A model generated the notes under the pieces. It saw nothing but the letters and a program-made list of their open reading frames with translations, did not search any database and was not told where the DNA came from. A DNA stretch of 36,913 nucleotides from Dehalococcoidia bacterium (GTDB taxonomy: Bacteria; Chloroflexota; Dehalococcoidia; Lucifugimonadales; UBA2985), in NCBI GenBank assembly GCA_015661155.1, contig JACVQK010000003.1:1-36913 (forward strand), written 5' to 3'. Positions 6,863 through 15,014 of this stretch are shown in pieces. How positions within the stretch are numbered: position 1 is the first letter of the stretch; each line of letters begins with the position of its first letter. The position numbers were made by a program, and so were the translations under genes.

Positions 6863-9382
6863 TCACCGAACCAGCTTGTCCACGATGTCGCTGACCCTGT
6901 CGGGGTAGCGAAGGTCCAGGAACAGCGCCGCCCCAAGAGCAAGAAGGACGACCGACAGAACCGCGAACCGCCTCCACGTCAGCCTGTAGTAGAATCCGCC
7001 AACGGTGATGGCGATAAGCCCTATCAGGCCGGCCAGGACAAGGGTGGAGTCCTTCAGGTCCTGAAAGCCGGCGATCTCGATGGCAAAGGTTCCCACCGTC
7101 CACCCGAGACCGAGGAAGAGTAGCAGGGCTATGGCCCTCTTGACCAGGCTGCTGCCCGGGAACAGGAGACAGGCCGCCGGATTGAGGATGCGGTTGATGT
7201 AGCCCAGCCCGCGCGCCATCACCGCGTAGGCTGTCCCCAGCACCGGTTTATTCGACCTCTCCGCTTGCAAATTCTCCATCATGCCGTGGAGCACTCCCAG
7301 CGTCTGCACCGCCAGGGGCACCATCTGCTCCGGCGGTAAATCGGAAATGGTCTGGCCTCCAACCCGATAGGAGTTCTTCAGATAGTCCCGGTAGTCCTGA
7401 CCCGCGCCGGAGCCGGGAGTGAAGGAGGTGTATGTGCGCACTATGGCCTCTTGAATGGGCCTCACGTACTCTTCCAAAGGCCTCCTTCTCTCCTCCGGTA
7501 TTCTCGGCATCAGGAACCTGACGATGGTCTCCGCGGCGTCCAGGCGGCCCCACATGATGTCGTTCTTCCTCCACTCCTTGCTCAGAAAACCCCCAAAGTG
7601 GAAGAGGGACTCCCCGGCCAGCTTGCTCTCCTGGGGTACATCTATGAAGGTGGGTTTGGCCGGGGTGATGGGAACCAGCTCCACGTAGTCCCGCTCCCCC
7701 AGTCCCCGTCCATAGGTGGAGGGGAACAGGAAGGCGTCCCGGAGCTCAAAGCTATCGGCCATGAGCTCGAAGGTGGCAGACGCCTCACGGCCGTGGCCTC
7801 TCAGGACCGCGTCTATCTCACGAACCGCCGCCTCGCCCTCTCTGGCCAAGCCGTTGAACAGCCCTTCATAGGCCGCTCTAGCCCTGGACATGTACTCCTT
7901 CAGGGAGGCGTCGTCCTTGAGAGGCAGGTCGCCCAGCTCCCTCCGCACGGCCCCCGGTATCTCCCTGGCCCTGGAGACCAGTCCCAGCAACCCCGCCTTT
8001 TTCGCCAGCAACTCCCTCAGCAGAGTCCCCTCTTCCACCCTGGACGGGAACGAGGCGAAGCGCTGCCCTGATCCCGGTATGGATTCGTTGGAGACCTCCC
8101 GAAGGACCCGGATCAGCTCCCGGGTGAGGTAGTAGAAACGCCGCACTCGGAATCCCACGTCGAAGCTCCGGTAGAAACCTGCCGGGTCGGTATTCTCCAG
8201 CCTCTCAAGCTCGGCGCTGATGGCCTTGCCACTGACCCGGGGATAGCCCTCCAGGAGCCACTGGGTGATGGACTGGTGGACCTGCACCCTCTTCATGGCC
8301 TGATATGCCCCTGAGAGGGGGCTCTCCCGAAAGCCCCTATACCATTGCTCATCCAGCTTCCTGTTGTCGGTCACATACCCTGGGCCGCGGTACTCTTGTT
8401 CAAACCACTCTTCAATGGCCCTGGCCCCTGCGTTGTGCGCCTCCACCTCGGCGTTGTGCTGCTGGAGGCGATTCAGGTCCTCGGTGACGGACTCGAAGCC
8501 GGGAATCTGGAAGAGGGCTTTCACCACCACGTCGTCGGGTGCCAGGGGGAGCTGGTCTCCTCGCAACCCCTCGTACGCCTCTCGGTCAAAGCCCGGGTCT
8601 GGCTCGACGTAGAAGAGGGCGCGGTCCACGTACACATCGGCTGGCCTGGTGGCGATGGTGTCTACGACCTGCTCGAAGGGGAAGTTGTTGGTGACGCCGC
8701 CATCGCTGAGGTAGCGGGTTCCATCCTCGTCCACGACCCTGGCAGGAGGAAAGGCAACCGGAAAGGCCGACGTGGCCCGGCACATCTCCCAGAGCTTGAG
8801 GTGGGAGCCATCCAGGAGGTCGTTGACGCCCTCGCGCCGGTAGCGCAGATGATAGGTGCGCTCATGGGTCTTGGTGTAGATGGGGTCGCCGCCGAAACCT
8901 GGAAAGGCGACGCCCCGCCCATGAAGGTCTGTGGTGTTGATAAAAACGTCCAGGGAGTCGACCATGGAGGCGTCGTCATTGGGGGCATGAAGCCTGCCAA
9001 GAGCCTCCCGGAGCTTCTCTTCGTAGTAGACTTCGTTGATCAGGGACTCCAGATGGGGGCGTTTCGGGTTGTTCAGCAGGCCCTGGATCTGACCTTCATC
9101 TATCCAGAACCCCTCAAGCTGCAAGAAATCGGTCCCGAAGGCCAGGGCCTCGGCCAGGGCCGGGCCATTCAGCCCTCCCGCGGAGGTCCCCGAGATGACG
9201 TCTACAACCACATTGGCTTGCAGGTCGTCAACAATTGCACTGTAGGGCGACTTCTCACCCCTGGCTGCTTTGACCAGCTCAAACAGCTCTCGGCAAGCGC
9301 CGTAGATGTAGGTAGCCAGGGCCACGCCCCCGTACAGCACCAGCGCGATGCGAATCTCCTTGTGATAGGTTTGTGATGTCAT
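6863..9382 (-). CDS. Patatin-like protein (DUF3376-type) with C-terminal membrane anchor
   Basis: A putative lipid acyl hydrolase of 839 residues. The N-terminal patatin domain has RIALVLYGGVALATYIYG, the nucleophile elbow GTSAGG (Ser67), and the dyad Asp in YLSDGGVTNNFPF (Asp227). The oxyanion turn is a shortened GGV where many patatins have GGGxRG, as is usual for the DUF3376 subgroup. A long helical, charged middle (about 250-720) follows. Near the C-terminus are three hydrophobic segments (about 745-830: IALLLFLGLGWTVGTF, LVLAGLIGLIAITVGGF, FAVLSVVLLALGAALFL), which suggests membrane anchoring. The ribosome site AGGGAGGGAG precedes the ATG. It lies downstream of a lipoprotein gene but is separated from it by 222 bp of repeat. 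The substrate is unknown. Confidence 0.88.
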   Translation of the reverse strand: MTSQTYHKEIRIALVLYGGVALATYIYGACRELFELVKAARGEKSPYSAIVDDLQANVVVDVISGTSAGGLNGPALAEALAFGTDFLQLEGFWIDEGQIQGLLNNPKRPHLESLINEVYYEEKLREALGRLHAPNDDASMVDSLDVFINTTDLHGRGVAFPGFGGDPIYTKTHERTYHLRYRREGVNDLLDGSHLKLWEMCRATSAFPVAFPPARVVDEDGTRYLSDGGVTNNFPFEQVVDTIATRPADVYVDRALFYVEPDPGFDREAYEGLRGDQLPLAPDDVVVKALFQIPGFESVTEDLNRLQQHNAEVEAHNAGARAIEEWFEQEYRGPGYVTDNRKLDEQWYRGFRESPLSGAYQAMKRVQVHQSITQWLLEGYPRVSGKAISAELERLENTDPAGFYRSFDVGFRVRRFYYLTRELIRVLREVSNESIPGSGQRFASFPSRVEEGTLLRELLAKKAGLLGLVSRAREIPGAVRRELGDLPLKDDASLKEYMSRARAAYEGLFNGLAREGEAAVREIDAVLRGHGREASATFELMADSFELRDAFLFPSTYGRGLGERDYVELVPITPAKPTFIDVPQESKLAGESLFHFGGFLSKEWRKNDIMWGRLDAAETIVRFLMPRIPEERRRPLEEYVRPIQEAIVRTYTSFTPGSGAGQDYRDYLKNSYRVGGQTISDLPPEQMVPLAVQTLGVLHGMMENLQAERSNKPVLGTAYAVMARGLGYINRILNPAACLLFPGSSLVKRAIALLLFLGLGWTVGTFAIEIAGFQDLKDSTLVLAGLIGLIAITVGGFYYRLTWRRFAVLSVVLLALGAALFLDLRYPDRVSDIVDKLVR

Positions 9383-9404
9383 GGTCTCCCTCCCTAGAAG
9401 CTGT

Positions 9405-9560
9405 TCGGAAAACCCTCACCCTCTGTGTCCCCCTCTCCCCTGGCAAGGGAGAGGGGGAGGAAAAGGAATCTGGGGGACACCCCCAGACCCCCGCCAGAAG
9501 GGGCTTCGCCCCCTCTGGACACCCCTTTTCCCGCACCCTGCTAAAACGGGACGCATCCCC
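9405..9560 (+). repeat. Composite hairpin repeat, copy 2
   Basis: Contains TCTCCCCTGGCAAGGGAGAG, CTGGGGGACACCCCCAG and AGAAGGGGCTTCGCCCCCTCT stem-loops, ending in TTTTCCCGCACCCTGCTA. It lies in the 222-bp gap between the lipoprotein and patatin genes, both on the minus strand. No T-tract follows the stems in either direction, so a terminator role is uncertain. Confidence 0.8.
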
Positions 9561-9604
9561 TTGCGGAAGAGCGCTGCTCAGGCTCCAGGCCCTCTTACCC
9601 CCGC

Positions 9605-10369
9605 TTACTTCGGGGCCTCTATTGTGACAGGGGCGTTGAAGTCGGAGTAGCTGGTGACGGTGATCTGGCTTCTGGGAATCGCTCGAAAGGTCTTGATCCC
9701 CAGGGCATCGATGGAGGTCTCCCAGCCTTCCATCTGCACCGAGTGAACCATGCGCAGGATGCGGTAGTCGCTCTTGCTGACGAACAGCTCTACAGATGTT
9801 CTCCAGCGGGCAATGGAGACCAGCTTCTCTTGCAGGAAAGGGTCATCCTTGGTGAGAAGCTCCCTCGCCGCTTGTATGGCCCTCTCCTCGTCCCGGGACA
9901 ATTTGCCCACCAGGTGAAAGACCGGTAGGCCGTCGATGGCCACGACCTCTTTGACCACCCCCAGATTGATCAGCTCCTCCTGATACTCGGAGTTGAGTAT
10001 CGAGACACCCATGCCCGGCAGCAGCTGCTTCCGCCACCCCCGCCCTGGATAGTCCGATTCGTAGGAGTACGCCTGGAGGCCGACAACGATGAGCTCGTCC
10101 ACGTGCCCATTGCCCTCCACCTTCAGGTGAAACCGGTCCGGCCCGACCCACTCTCCCGACTGAGCGAAGCTGCGGCGGCCCTTCTCGTCGCTCTCCCGGA
10201 TCTCGCCGCCGAAGCGATACGACTGAAGCTGGGCCATGGCATTCCTGGACTTGCTCAGGATGTCCCGAGGGGTTTCCCCGCCGCCGCAGGCTGTGGCGGA
10301 CACCGCGACCAGGAACAGGATAAGCAGTGCCGGAACCAGGGGTATTCTTGAGACCCTTTTGCTCTTCAC
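9605..10369 (-). CDS. LppX/LolA-like lipoprotein
   Basis: A 254-residue exported lipoprotein. The start is a GTG at 10369: it follows the proS TAG by one base and has AGGAG four bases upstream. A longer frame from 10423 would overlap proS. The signal peptide reads VKSKRVSRIPL, then the hydrophobic core VPALLILFLVAVS, then the lipobox ATAC at about residue 28. The mature protein (DILSKSRNAMAQLQSYRFGG, followed by alternating beta-like strands and VDELIVVGLQAYSY) resembles the LolA/LppX/LprG fold that carries lipids or lipoproteins. The family call is inferred from style, not from a diagnostic motif. It is translationally close to proS, and its stop is followed by a hairpin repeat. Confidence 0.75.
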   Translation of the reverse strand: MKSKRVSRIPLVPALLILFLVAVSATACGGGETPRDILSKSRNAMAQLQSYRFGGEIRESDEKGRRSFAQSGEWVGPDRFHLKVEGNGHVDELIVVGLQAYSYESDYPGRGWRKQLLPGMGVSILNSEYQEELINLGVVKEVVAIDGLPVFHLVGKLSRDEERAIQAARELLTKDDPFLQEKLVSIARWRTSVELFVSKSDYRILRMVHSVQMEGWETSIDALGIKTFRAIPRSQITVTSYSDFNAPVTIEAPK

Positions 10370-10370
10370 G

Positions 10371-12089
10371 CTACTCCTCTTTCTGCCCTTGCAAAGTAGC
10401 CTTCGCCCTCTCCACCACCTCATCCATGCTCACCATCTGCGCCTCTTTCTCGTGGCGTAGCTTGACCTCTGCGCTACCCTGCTTCAGATTGCGGGGACTC
10501 ACCACTATGCGGAGGGGAAAGCCCAGGAGGTCGGCGTCGTTGAACTTCACCCCTGCCGTCTCCTGCCGGTCGTCGTAGAGCACCTCCAACCCCGCCCGCT
10601 CCAGGCGCAGGTAGAGGTCTTCGGCGGCAGCCGATACCTGGGGGTCGTCCACGTTCAGGGCCACCAGGTGCGCCTGGTAGGGAGCTATGGCGGGGGGAAA
10701 GAGGATGCCCTTGTCATCGTGGTTCTGCTCTATGACCGCGGCCAGCAGCCGTCCCACCCCTATGCCGTAGCACCCCATGATGATGGGCCTCTGGACTCCA
10801 TCCCGGTCCAGGTAAGCGGCCCCCAGCCTCTCGGTGAAGAAGGTGCCCAGCTTGAACACGTGCCCTATCTCCACCCCGCGCCGGGACTCCAGGGGCGTCC
10901 CGCATCGGCGGCAGGCGTGGCCCGCCTGGGCCAGGGCGATGTCCGCCATCACGTCGGGCTGAAAGTCGCGGGGGTAGCAGGCGTTGCGCAGGTGGTAATC
11001 GGGACGGTTAGCCCCCACCACGAAGTTGGAGCCTTGCTTTATGGAGTCGTCGGCCACGGTGAACACGCCCTTCAGCCCCACGGGCGAGGCCCAGCCCGCC
11101 ACCAGGCCCGCCCCTTCCACCTCGCCATCCGTGGCCAGCAGCCGCAGCTCCCGGCAGTGGAGGAGGTTCTTCAGCTTGACCTCGTTCACCTCCAGGTCGC
11201 CCCGGATGACGATGAAGACCGCCTGGCCGTCACTGGAGTAGAAGACGGCCTTCAGGGTCTTGCTCTTGGAGACTCCCAGGTATGCCGACAGCTCTTCTAT
11301 GGTCTTGATGCCGGGGGTGTGCACCACGCCTAGAGGGAGTGGGACTTCCTCATCCTGGGGTTGCGGAGGCTTCACGCTCTCGGCCCGCTCGGCGTTGGCG
11401 GCATAGCCACATCCGGGGCACTGTAGCATCACATCCTCCCCGCTCTCCGTGGGAAGGAGGAACTCGTGGGAGTCCTTTCCGCCGATGGCGCCGCTATCGG
11501 CCTCCACCTGCACCGCGGGCAGGCCACAGCGCCGGTAGATGTTCTTGTAGGCCCGCACCATGGCCTCATAGCTCCGGGCCAGCCCTTCGTCGTCGGCGTC
11601 GAAGCTGTAGGCGTCCTTCATGTCGAACTCCCGCACCCGGATCAGCCCCCCCCGGGGCCGGGCCTCGTCCCGGAACTTGGTCTGAATCTGGTATAGGAGT
11701 AGGGGGAGGTCACGGTAGCTGCGGACGTTGGCCTTCACCAGGAGAGTGATGGCCTCTTCATGGGTGGGAGCCATCACCAGAAAGCGTTCGCGGCGGTCCT
11801 TCAGGGTGAACAGGCTCTGGCCGAAGGCCTCCTTCCGACCCGTCTCCTCCCACAGCTCCTGGGGCTGTAGCGCCGGCATCCTCACCTCCTGGCCTCCCTC
11901 GGCGTCCATCTCCTCGCGTATGATGGCCTCGATCTTACGCAGGGAGCGCCAGGCCAGGGGGAGGTAGCTGTACACGCCGGAGGCCACCTGGCGTATCATC
12001 CCCGACTTGAGCAGCAGGCGATGGCTGGCGGTCTCCGCCTCCGCGGGCTCCTCCCGCAGGGTCTTGCCGAAAAAGCGGGTCATGCGCAT
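10371..12089 (-). CDS. proS: Prolyl-tRNA synthetase, bacterial type with editing insertion
   Basis: Class II aminoacyl-tRNA synthetase charging tRNA-Pro; 572 residues, as for the bacterial long form. It begins MRMTRFFGKTLREEPAEAET. Motif 2 is seen in the RDEARPRGGLIRVREFDMKD region. The YbaK-like editing insertion runs from about residue 225 to 390 (GVVHTPGIKTIEELSAYLG, then VFIVIRGDLEVNEVKLKN). Motif 3 is MGCYGIGVGRLLAA, and the anticodon-binding domain contains LVALNVDD and GLEVLYDDR. It lies 14 bp after the stop of the channel gene and one base before the lipoprotein start, suggesting a shared transcript. An alternative start is the ATG two codons later. Confidence 0.97.
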   Translation of the reverse strand: MRMTRFFGKTLREEPAEAETASHRLLLKSGMIRQVASGVYSYLPLAWRSLRKIEAIIREEMDAEGGQEVRMPALQPQELWEETGRKEAFGQSLFTLKDRRERFLVMAPTHEEAITLLVKANVRSYRDLPLLLYQIQTKFRDEARPRGGLIRVREFDMKDAYSFDADDEGLARSYEAMVRAYKNIYRRCGLPAVQVEADSGAIGGKDSHEFLLPTESGEDVMLQCPGCGYAANAERAESVKPPQPQDEEVPLPLGVVHTPGIKTIEELSAYLGVSKSKTLKAVFYSSDGQAVFIVIRGDLEVNEVKLKNLLHCRELRLLATDGEVEGAGLVAGWASPVGLKGVFTVADDSIKQGSNFVVGANRPDYHLRNACYPRDFQPDVMADIALAQAGHACRRCGTPLESRRGVEIGHVFKLGTFFTERLGAAYLDRDGVQRPIIMGCYGIGVGRLLAAVIEQNHDDKGILFPPAIAPYQAHLVALNVDDPQVSAAAEDLYLRLERAGLEVLYDDRQETAGVKFNDADLLGFPLRIVVSPRNLKQGSAEVKLRHEKEAQMVSMDEVVERAKATLQGQKEE

Positions 12090-12103
12090 GGGATACGCCT
12101 CTC

Positions 12104-13096
12104 CTATCGGGACATTTTCCGCGTAAAGGTTACCAGAAAGAGGGCAATAAGAAAAATGCCGAAGAGCGCCTCCACCACCCCCAGGTGTTTAGTCCAGTCC
12201 GCGGGGGCGATGTCCCCGCTTTCAACCCAGCCGCCGTAGCCCACGCCGGTGAAGGAGAGGCTGGAGAAGTAGAGAGCCTTCCAGGAGTGGGCGAGGAAAT
12301 TGCCCATCCCAGTGCTGGAGACGTCTACGCCGTTCCAGGGCATGTAGAGGAGGGCGAAAAGCAGGACCATGACGGCGCTCACGCCGATGACCCGCCAGGG
12401 TCGCGCTCCGTAGCCGGAGAGGAGCCGGTACAGCCACAGCTCCAGTATCTCCCACAGCCGCCACTGCTGCTGGGCCAGCTTGCGCCTGCACTCCCACTCC
12501 CGGTACTGGAAGGCGTCCGCGGTGTCGTAGTCGCCGGTGCGCTGGTGCCACTGCTTCAGGTCCCGGTAGGGTTCCAGGGCTTCTTCCCAGTGTTTGTCCA
12601 CCTCGTCCCCCAGGGTCATCCTCTTGCCCCACCGCACGCGGCGGAGCTTCGTGGTCTCGGTGATGGTGGCCCCATAGAGCCGGACGCCCTCCATGTTAGT
12701 CCATTCCTCGCCCCAGCCTTCAAAGTCGGCCCCGTCCAGGTTGGCCCCCCTCAGGTCTGCGCCCTGGAGGTTGGCATCCCCCAGTTCTGCGCCCTGGAGG
12801 TTGGCGTCCCACAGGACTGCGCCCTGGAGGTTGGCCCCAAACAGGTTCGCGCCCTGGAGGTTGGCACCCCCCAGGTGTGCACCCTGGAGGTTGGCCAGGA
12901 CCAGGTCTGCGCCCTGGAGGTTGGCCCCCATCAGGTGTGCGCCCTGGAGGTTGGCACCCCCCAGGTCCGCGCCCTGGAGGTCCCTACCGCTCAGGTTCAG
13001 CCCCTGGGCGGTGCTGCCGTTGGCCTCGATGAGTCGCTCCACGTCCTCACGGGTCAGGGGCTCGGCGCGGCCCCACTTCGCAAGCCACCAGTCCAC
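12104..13096 (-). CDS. Pentapeptide-repeat protein fused to a two-TM potassium channel
   Basis: A 330-residue membrane protein. After a short helical start come about 18 pentapeptide repeats of the A(D/N)LQG type (residues about 33-128), expected to form a right-handed beta-helix in the cytosol. A charged linker follows, then TM1 (about 237-262, VIGVSAVMVLLFALLYMPW), a re-entrant pore with a GVGYGG filter (SFTGVGYGG, K-channel signature TVGYG-like), and TM2 ending at the C-terminus (EALFGIFLIALFLVTF). This fits an Ion_trans_2 channel gated or scaffolded by the repeat domain. The start is GTG at 13096. The frame stays open further upstream but offers no conventional start. The ligand or signal is unknown. 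Confidence 0.88.
   Translation of the reverse strand: MDWWLAKWGRAEPLTREDVERLIEANGSTAQGLNLSGRDLQGADLGGANLQGAHLMGANLQGADLVLANLQGAHLGGANLQGANLFGANLQGAVLWDANLQGAELGDANLQGADLRGANLDGADFEGWGEEWTNMEGVRLYGATITETTKLRRVRWGKRMTLGDEVDKHWEEALEPYRDLKQWHQRTGDYDTADAFQYREWECRRKLAQQQWRLWEILELWLYRLLSGYGARPWRVIGVSAVMVLLFALLYMPWNGVDVSSTGMGNFLAHSWKALYFSSLSFTGVGYGGWVESGDIAPADWTKHLGVVEALFGIFLIALFLVTFTRKMSR
12738..12990 (-). repeat. 30-bp tandem DNA repeat encoding paired pentapeptides
   Basis: About eight near-identical 30-bp units built on GCGCCCTGGAGGTTGGC. Each encodes ten residues (LQGAxLxxAN) of the channel's pentapeptide domain. The near identity at DNA level suggests recent unit gain or loss by slippage. This is coding, not CRISPR: there are no unique spacers. 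Confidence 0.9.
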
Positions 13097-13197
13097 CGCC
13101 TCGCGGGTGCGGGGCAGCGGGCCCTGCTCCTCCTGCCGGGGTTCTTCGGTTGCCAGGGCGTCCCATCCCTTCGCGTGCTTAGCTGTGCAAGCCAGGC

Positions 13198-13225
13198 GTA
13201 GGGGCAGGTTTCAAACCTGCCCCTA
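13198..13225. repeat. Perfect palindrome, GTAGGGGC family (1)
   Basis: Two 14-base arms (GTAGGGGCAGGTTT and its complement) surround a single central base. A relative sits at 13399-13426. The intergenic stretch 13097-13525 holds only such repeats, a REP fragment at 13351-13371 (ACCCTGAGCGAAACCGAAGG) and a segment (13304-13343) like 1231-1272. I see no gene. Confidence 0.85.
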
Positions 13226-13398
13226 CGCAAACGTATGGCTGTTGAGGGGTTATTGTACTCCGAAAACGCGGTGGCCGCGCGGGGATGGCAGGGCAAAGAG
13301 CATCGGTTATTTGAGCTCAGGGCCAACCCCGCTCATGGTGAGCCAAGTTTACCCTGAGCGAAACCGAAGGGAACCATATGAACGGAAGCGTAGTAGTA

Positions 13399-13426
13399 GT
13401 AGGGGCGATTCATGAATCGCCCCTAC
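13399..13426. repeat. Perfect palindrome, GTAGGGGC family (2)
   Basis: Two 14-base arms, GTAGGGGCGATTCA and its exact complement, with no loop base. It shares the outer GTAGGGGC/GCCCCTAC ends with the palindrome at 13198 but has a different centre. Confidence 0.85.
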
Positions 13427-13437
13427 CGGATTGCTGG

Positions 13438-13530
13438 GCTTAGTCCAGACCCACACCTCACGAACCGTAGAATATGGTCAGACCAGGGCAGCGACAGTTG
13501 AGTGTGGGTGCAGGGCGTGCCCTGCCTAGC
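13438..13530 (-). repeat. Diverged copy of the stop-codon-abutting hairpin repeat (after the EVE gene)
   Basis: On the minus strand, the TAG stop of the EVE gene is followed at once by GCAGGGC-AC-GCCCTGC and CACCCACACTC. The far end reads GTGAGGTGTGGGTCTGGACT and AAGCCCAG. Both ends match the copy at 33009-33110, but the middle is different. Confidence 0.75.
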
Positions 13531-13999
13531 GAGCGGCGGCAAACCTCCCGGAAACCACCCTCTGCATCTCCCACTCCAGGAGCTCGAAGTCGCTCTTGGG
13601 CAGGATGTGGAGGTTGCCCAGAAAGGCCAGGGGCCACTGCTCCGGGGGCCATCTCCGCACGTACTCCATCCTGGGGCCTATCTGTCTGGCGTCCAGGAAC
13701 TGCTCCTCCTCCAGGACGACCTCGGGCCTGATGCTCACCCTCCAGGGGTAGTCGTCGGCTTGGCCCTCGTCTTTCCACAGGGGCCGGTGGTCCTCAAATC
13801 CCTTGGAGGTGACCGTTACCGTTGCCCCGAACCCCTGAACTCCCGTGATGTAGTACACCATCACGTCCCCAGGCTCCATGCGCTGCGCCTTGCGGCGCTC
13901 GCGGGACTTCATCCCCTGAAGGGTGAAACCCAGGCTCCAGGATACGCGGAAGTTCTCCAGGGAGGTGACCACCATCCAGTAGGTTCTTCCTCGTGGCAT
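13526..13999 (-). CDS. EVE-domain protein (YTH/PUA-like fold)
   Basis: A 157-residue soluble protein. It shows the EVE pattern: an initial YWMVVTSLENF strand, KAQRMEPGDVMVYYITG (the conserved GD then Y-I-T), FGATVTVTS, and YPWRVSIRPEVVLEE further on, with a closing helix ELLEWEMQRVV. EVE proteins belong to the YTH/PUA-like superfamily, and characterised members bind modified bases in DNA or RNA through an aromatic cage. Several Trp/Tyr/Phe residues are available here, but the cage cannot be assigned by eye. It sits downstream of lexA on the same strand, separated by a repeat and its own probable -10 box. The start is the ATG at 13999, preceded by GAAAGGGGA. Confidence 0.82.
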   Translation of the reverse strand: MPRGRTYWMVVTSLENFRVSWSLGFTLQGMKSRERRKAQRMEPGDVMVYYITGVQGFGATVTVTSKGFEDHRPLWKDEGQADDYPWRVSIRPEVVLEEEQFLDARQIGPRMEYVRRWPPEQWPLAFLGNLHILPKSDFELLEWEMQRVVSGRFAAAR

Positions 14000-14052
14000 G
14001 GTCTTTGTTCCCCTTTCAACAGCTATAAGAGCTTTTCTGCTTCTCTGCTATG

Positions 14053-14058
14053 ATTATA
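14053..14058 (-). promoter_or_regulatory. Probable -10 box for the EVE gene
   Basis: A perfect TATAAT on the minus strand, 54 bases before the EVE ATG. No convincing -35 lies 16-18 bp upstream. Confidence 0.45.
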
Positions 14059-14101
14059 CCACTGGCAGAGGCCCTGGGGAATGGAACAGGGCTATAGCAG
14101 G

Positions 14102-14220
14102 GTGCGAAAAAACCCTTTCGACCATCCCCCTAGCCCCCTTCCTGGCCAGGAAGGGGGGAGAGTTTGAATCTGGGGGACACCCCCAGACCCCCGACGGGGG
14201 CTTCGCCCCCTGCACCCCCA
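14102..14220 (+). repeat. Composite hairpin repeat, copy 3
   Basis: Shows all three stems in order: CCCCCTTCCTGGCCAGGAAG, CTGGGGGACACCCCCAG and ACGGGGGCTTCGCCCCC. Its left end (GCGAAAAAACCCTTTCGACC) matches the inverted right end of copy 5 near 26555. It fills most of the gap between lexA and the EVE gene. Confidence 0.85.
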
Positions 14221-14285
14221 AATGACACCCCAATAGCGTGACGCGACACACCAGCAGCCTGACCCCCTGCCTGGGCCATGCCCAG

Positions 14286-14933
14286 TCACTTTATGCTGCG
14301 AAGAACGGCCACCACTTTCCCCTGGACGTCGATATTCTCCGAGTCCACGTATATGGGTTGCATACTGGCATTGGCTGGCTGAAGCCGGATGCGGTTCCCC
14401 TCCCGATAGATGCGCTTGAGGGTCACCTCTTTCTCCACCTTTAACCAGGCCACCACCATGTCCCCGTCTTGAATGGAAGTTACGGGCTGCACTATCACCA
14501 CGTCGCCATCGTCCACCAGGGCATCGATCATGGAGGTGCCCTTCACCCTCAGGGCATAGACCTCTCTCTCCTTGCCGAGGAACTCCCTGGGAAGGTCCAG
14601 AACGTCCACGGGCTCTATGCTTCCCCAGGACTCCTGGGTCAGCACCGGTATGGGCTCACCCGCGGCGATGTACCCCAGAACGGGCACCCCCGTCGACGCG
14701 CGCCTCCTCCTGCCCCCCTCCAGGAGCTCGATGCCCCTGGCCACCTCCCGGTCCCGCCGTATGTATCCCTCTCGCTCCAGGATACGCAGGTTGTAGTCCA
14801 CCACGGAGGTCGAGCTTATGCCACAGCTCTGCTGGATGTCTCGAATGGAAGGTTTGTATCCCCGCTCCTCGTCAAACTCCCGGATGAACTCCATCATTCG
14901 CGTCTGCTTTGGATTCAGCCCTTTTCCCGCCAA
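14286..14933 (-). CDS. lexA: LexA repressor, SOS regulator
   Basis: A self-cleaving transcription repressor of the SOS response, 215 residues, full length. The N-terminal winged helix (residues 6-70) has SIRDIQQSCGISSTSVVDYN as recognition region. The cleavage site is Ala91-Gly92 in GYIAAGEP. The S24 peptidase domain has Ser134 in GTSMIDALVDDGD and the general base Lys173 in VTLKRIY. The start is TTG at 14933: an in-frame stop lies just upstream, and GAGGGGG is the ribosome site. An SOS box overlaps its transcription start, so it is autoregulated. The divergently transcribed gene is the NDUFA9-like epimerase, not an SOS gene. Confidence 0.97.
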   Translation of the reverse strand: MAGKGLNPKQTRMMEFIREFDEERGYKPSIRDIQQSCGISSTSVVDYNLRILEREGYIRRDREVARGIELLEGGRRRRASTGVPVLGYIAAGEPIPVLTQESWGSIEPVDVLDLPREFLGKEREVYALRVKGTSMIDALVDDGDVVIVQPVTSIQDGDMVVAWLKVEKEVTLKRIYREGNRIRLQPANASMQPIYVDSENIDVQGKVVAVLRSIK

Positions 14934-14950
14934 GGAGCTACCCCCTCAAG

Positions 14951-14962
14951 GAACGTATGTTC
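14951..14962. promoter_or_regulatory. LexA operator (SOS box, GAAC-N4-GTTC type)
   Basis: GAACGTATGTTC is a perfect palindrome matching the Gram-positive/Chloroflexota-like SOS consensus CGAAC-N4-GTTCG core. It overlaps the predicted lexA start point just downstream of the -10 box. Confidence 0.88.
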
Positions 14963-14967
14963 TGCAT

Positions 14968-14996
14968 AGCCTAGCACAAGAAAACCCTCTTGTCAA
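14968..14996 (-). promoter_or_regulatory. lexA promoter
   Basis: On the minus strand, TTGACA (14991-14996) and TAGGCT (14968-14973) are separated by exactly 17 bp. Transcription should start near 14961, inside the SOS box. Confidence 0.8.
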
Positions 14997-15014
14997 CGGC
15001 TTCTGATCTGAACC

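Noticed and set aside
8345-9376. 343-residue plus-strand frame
   Set aside because: Antisense to the patatin gene with no recognisable motifs.
9405-9560. Classical rho-independent terminator
   Set aside because: Strong stems but no T-tract on the relevant strand, and identical stems occur in many orientations, which fits a dispersed repeat better.
12738-12990. CRISPR-like 30-bp repeats
   Set aside because: They are contiguous coding repeats for pentapeptides, without spacers.
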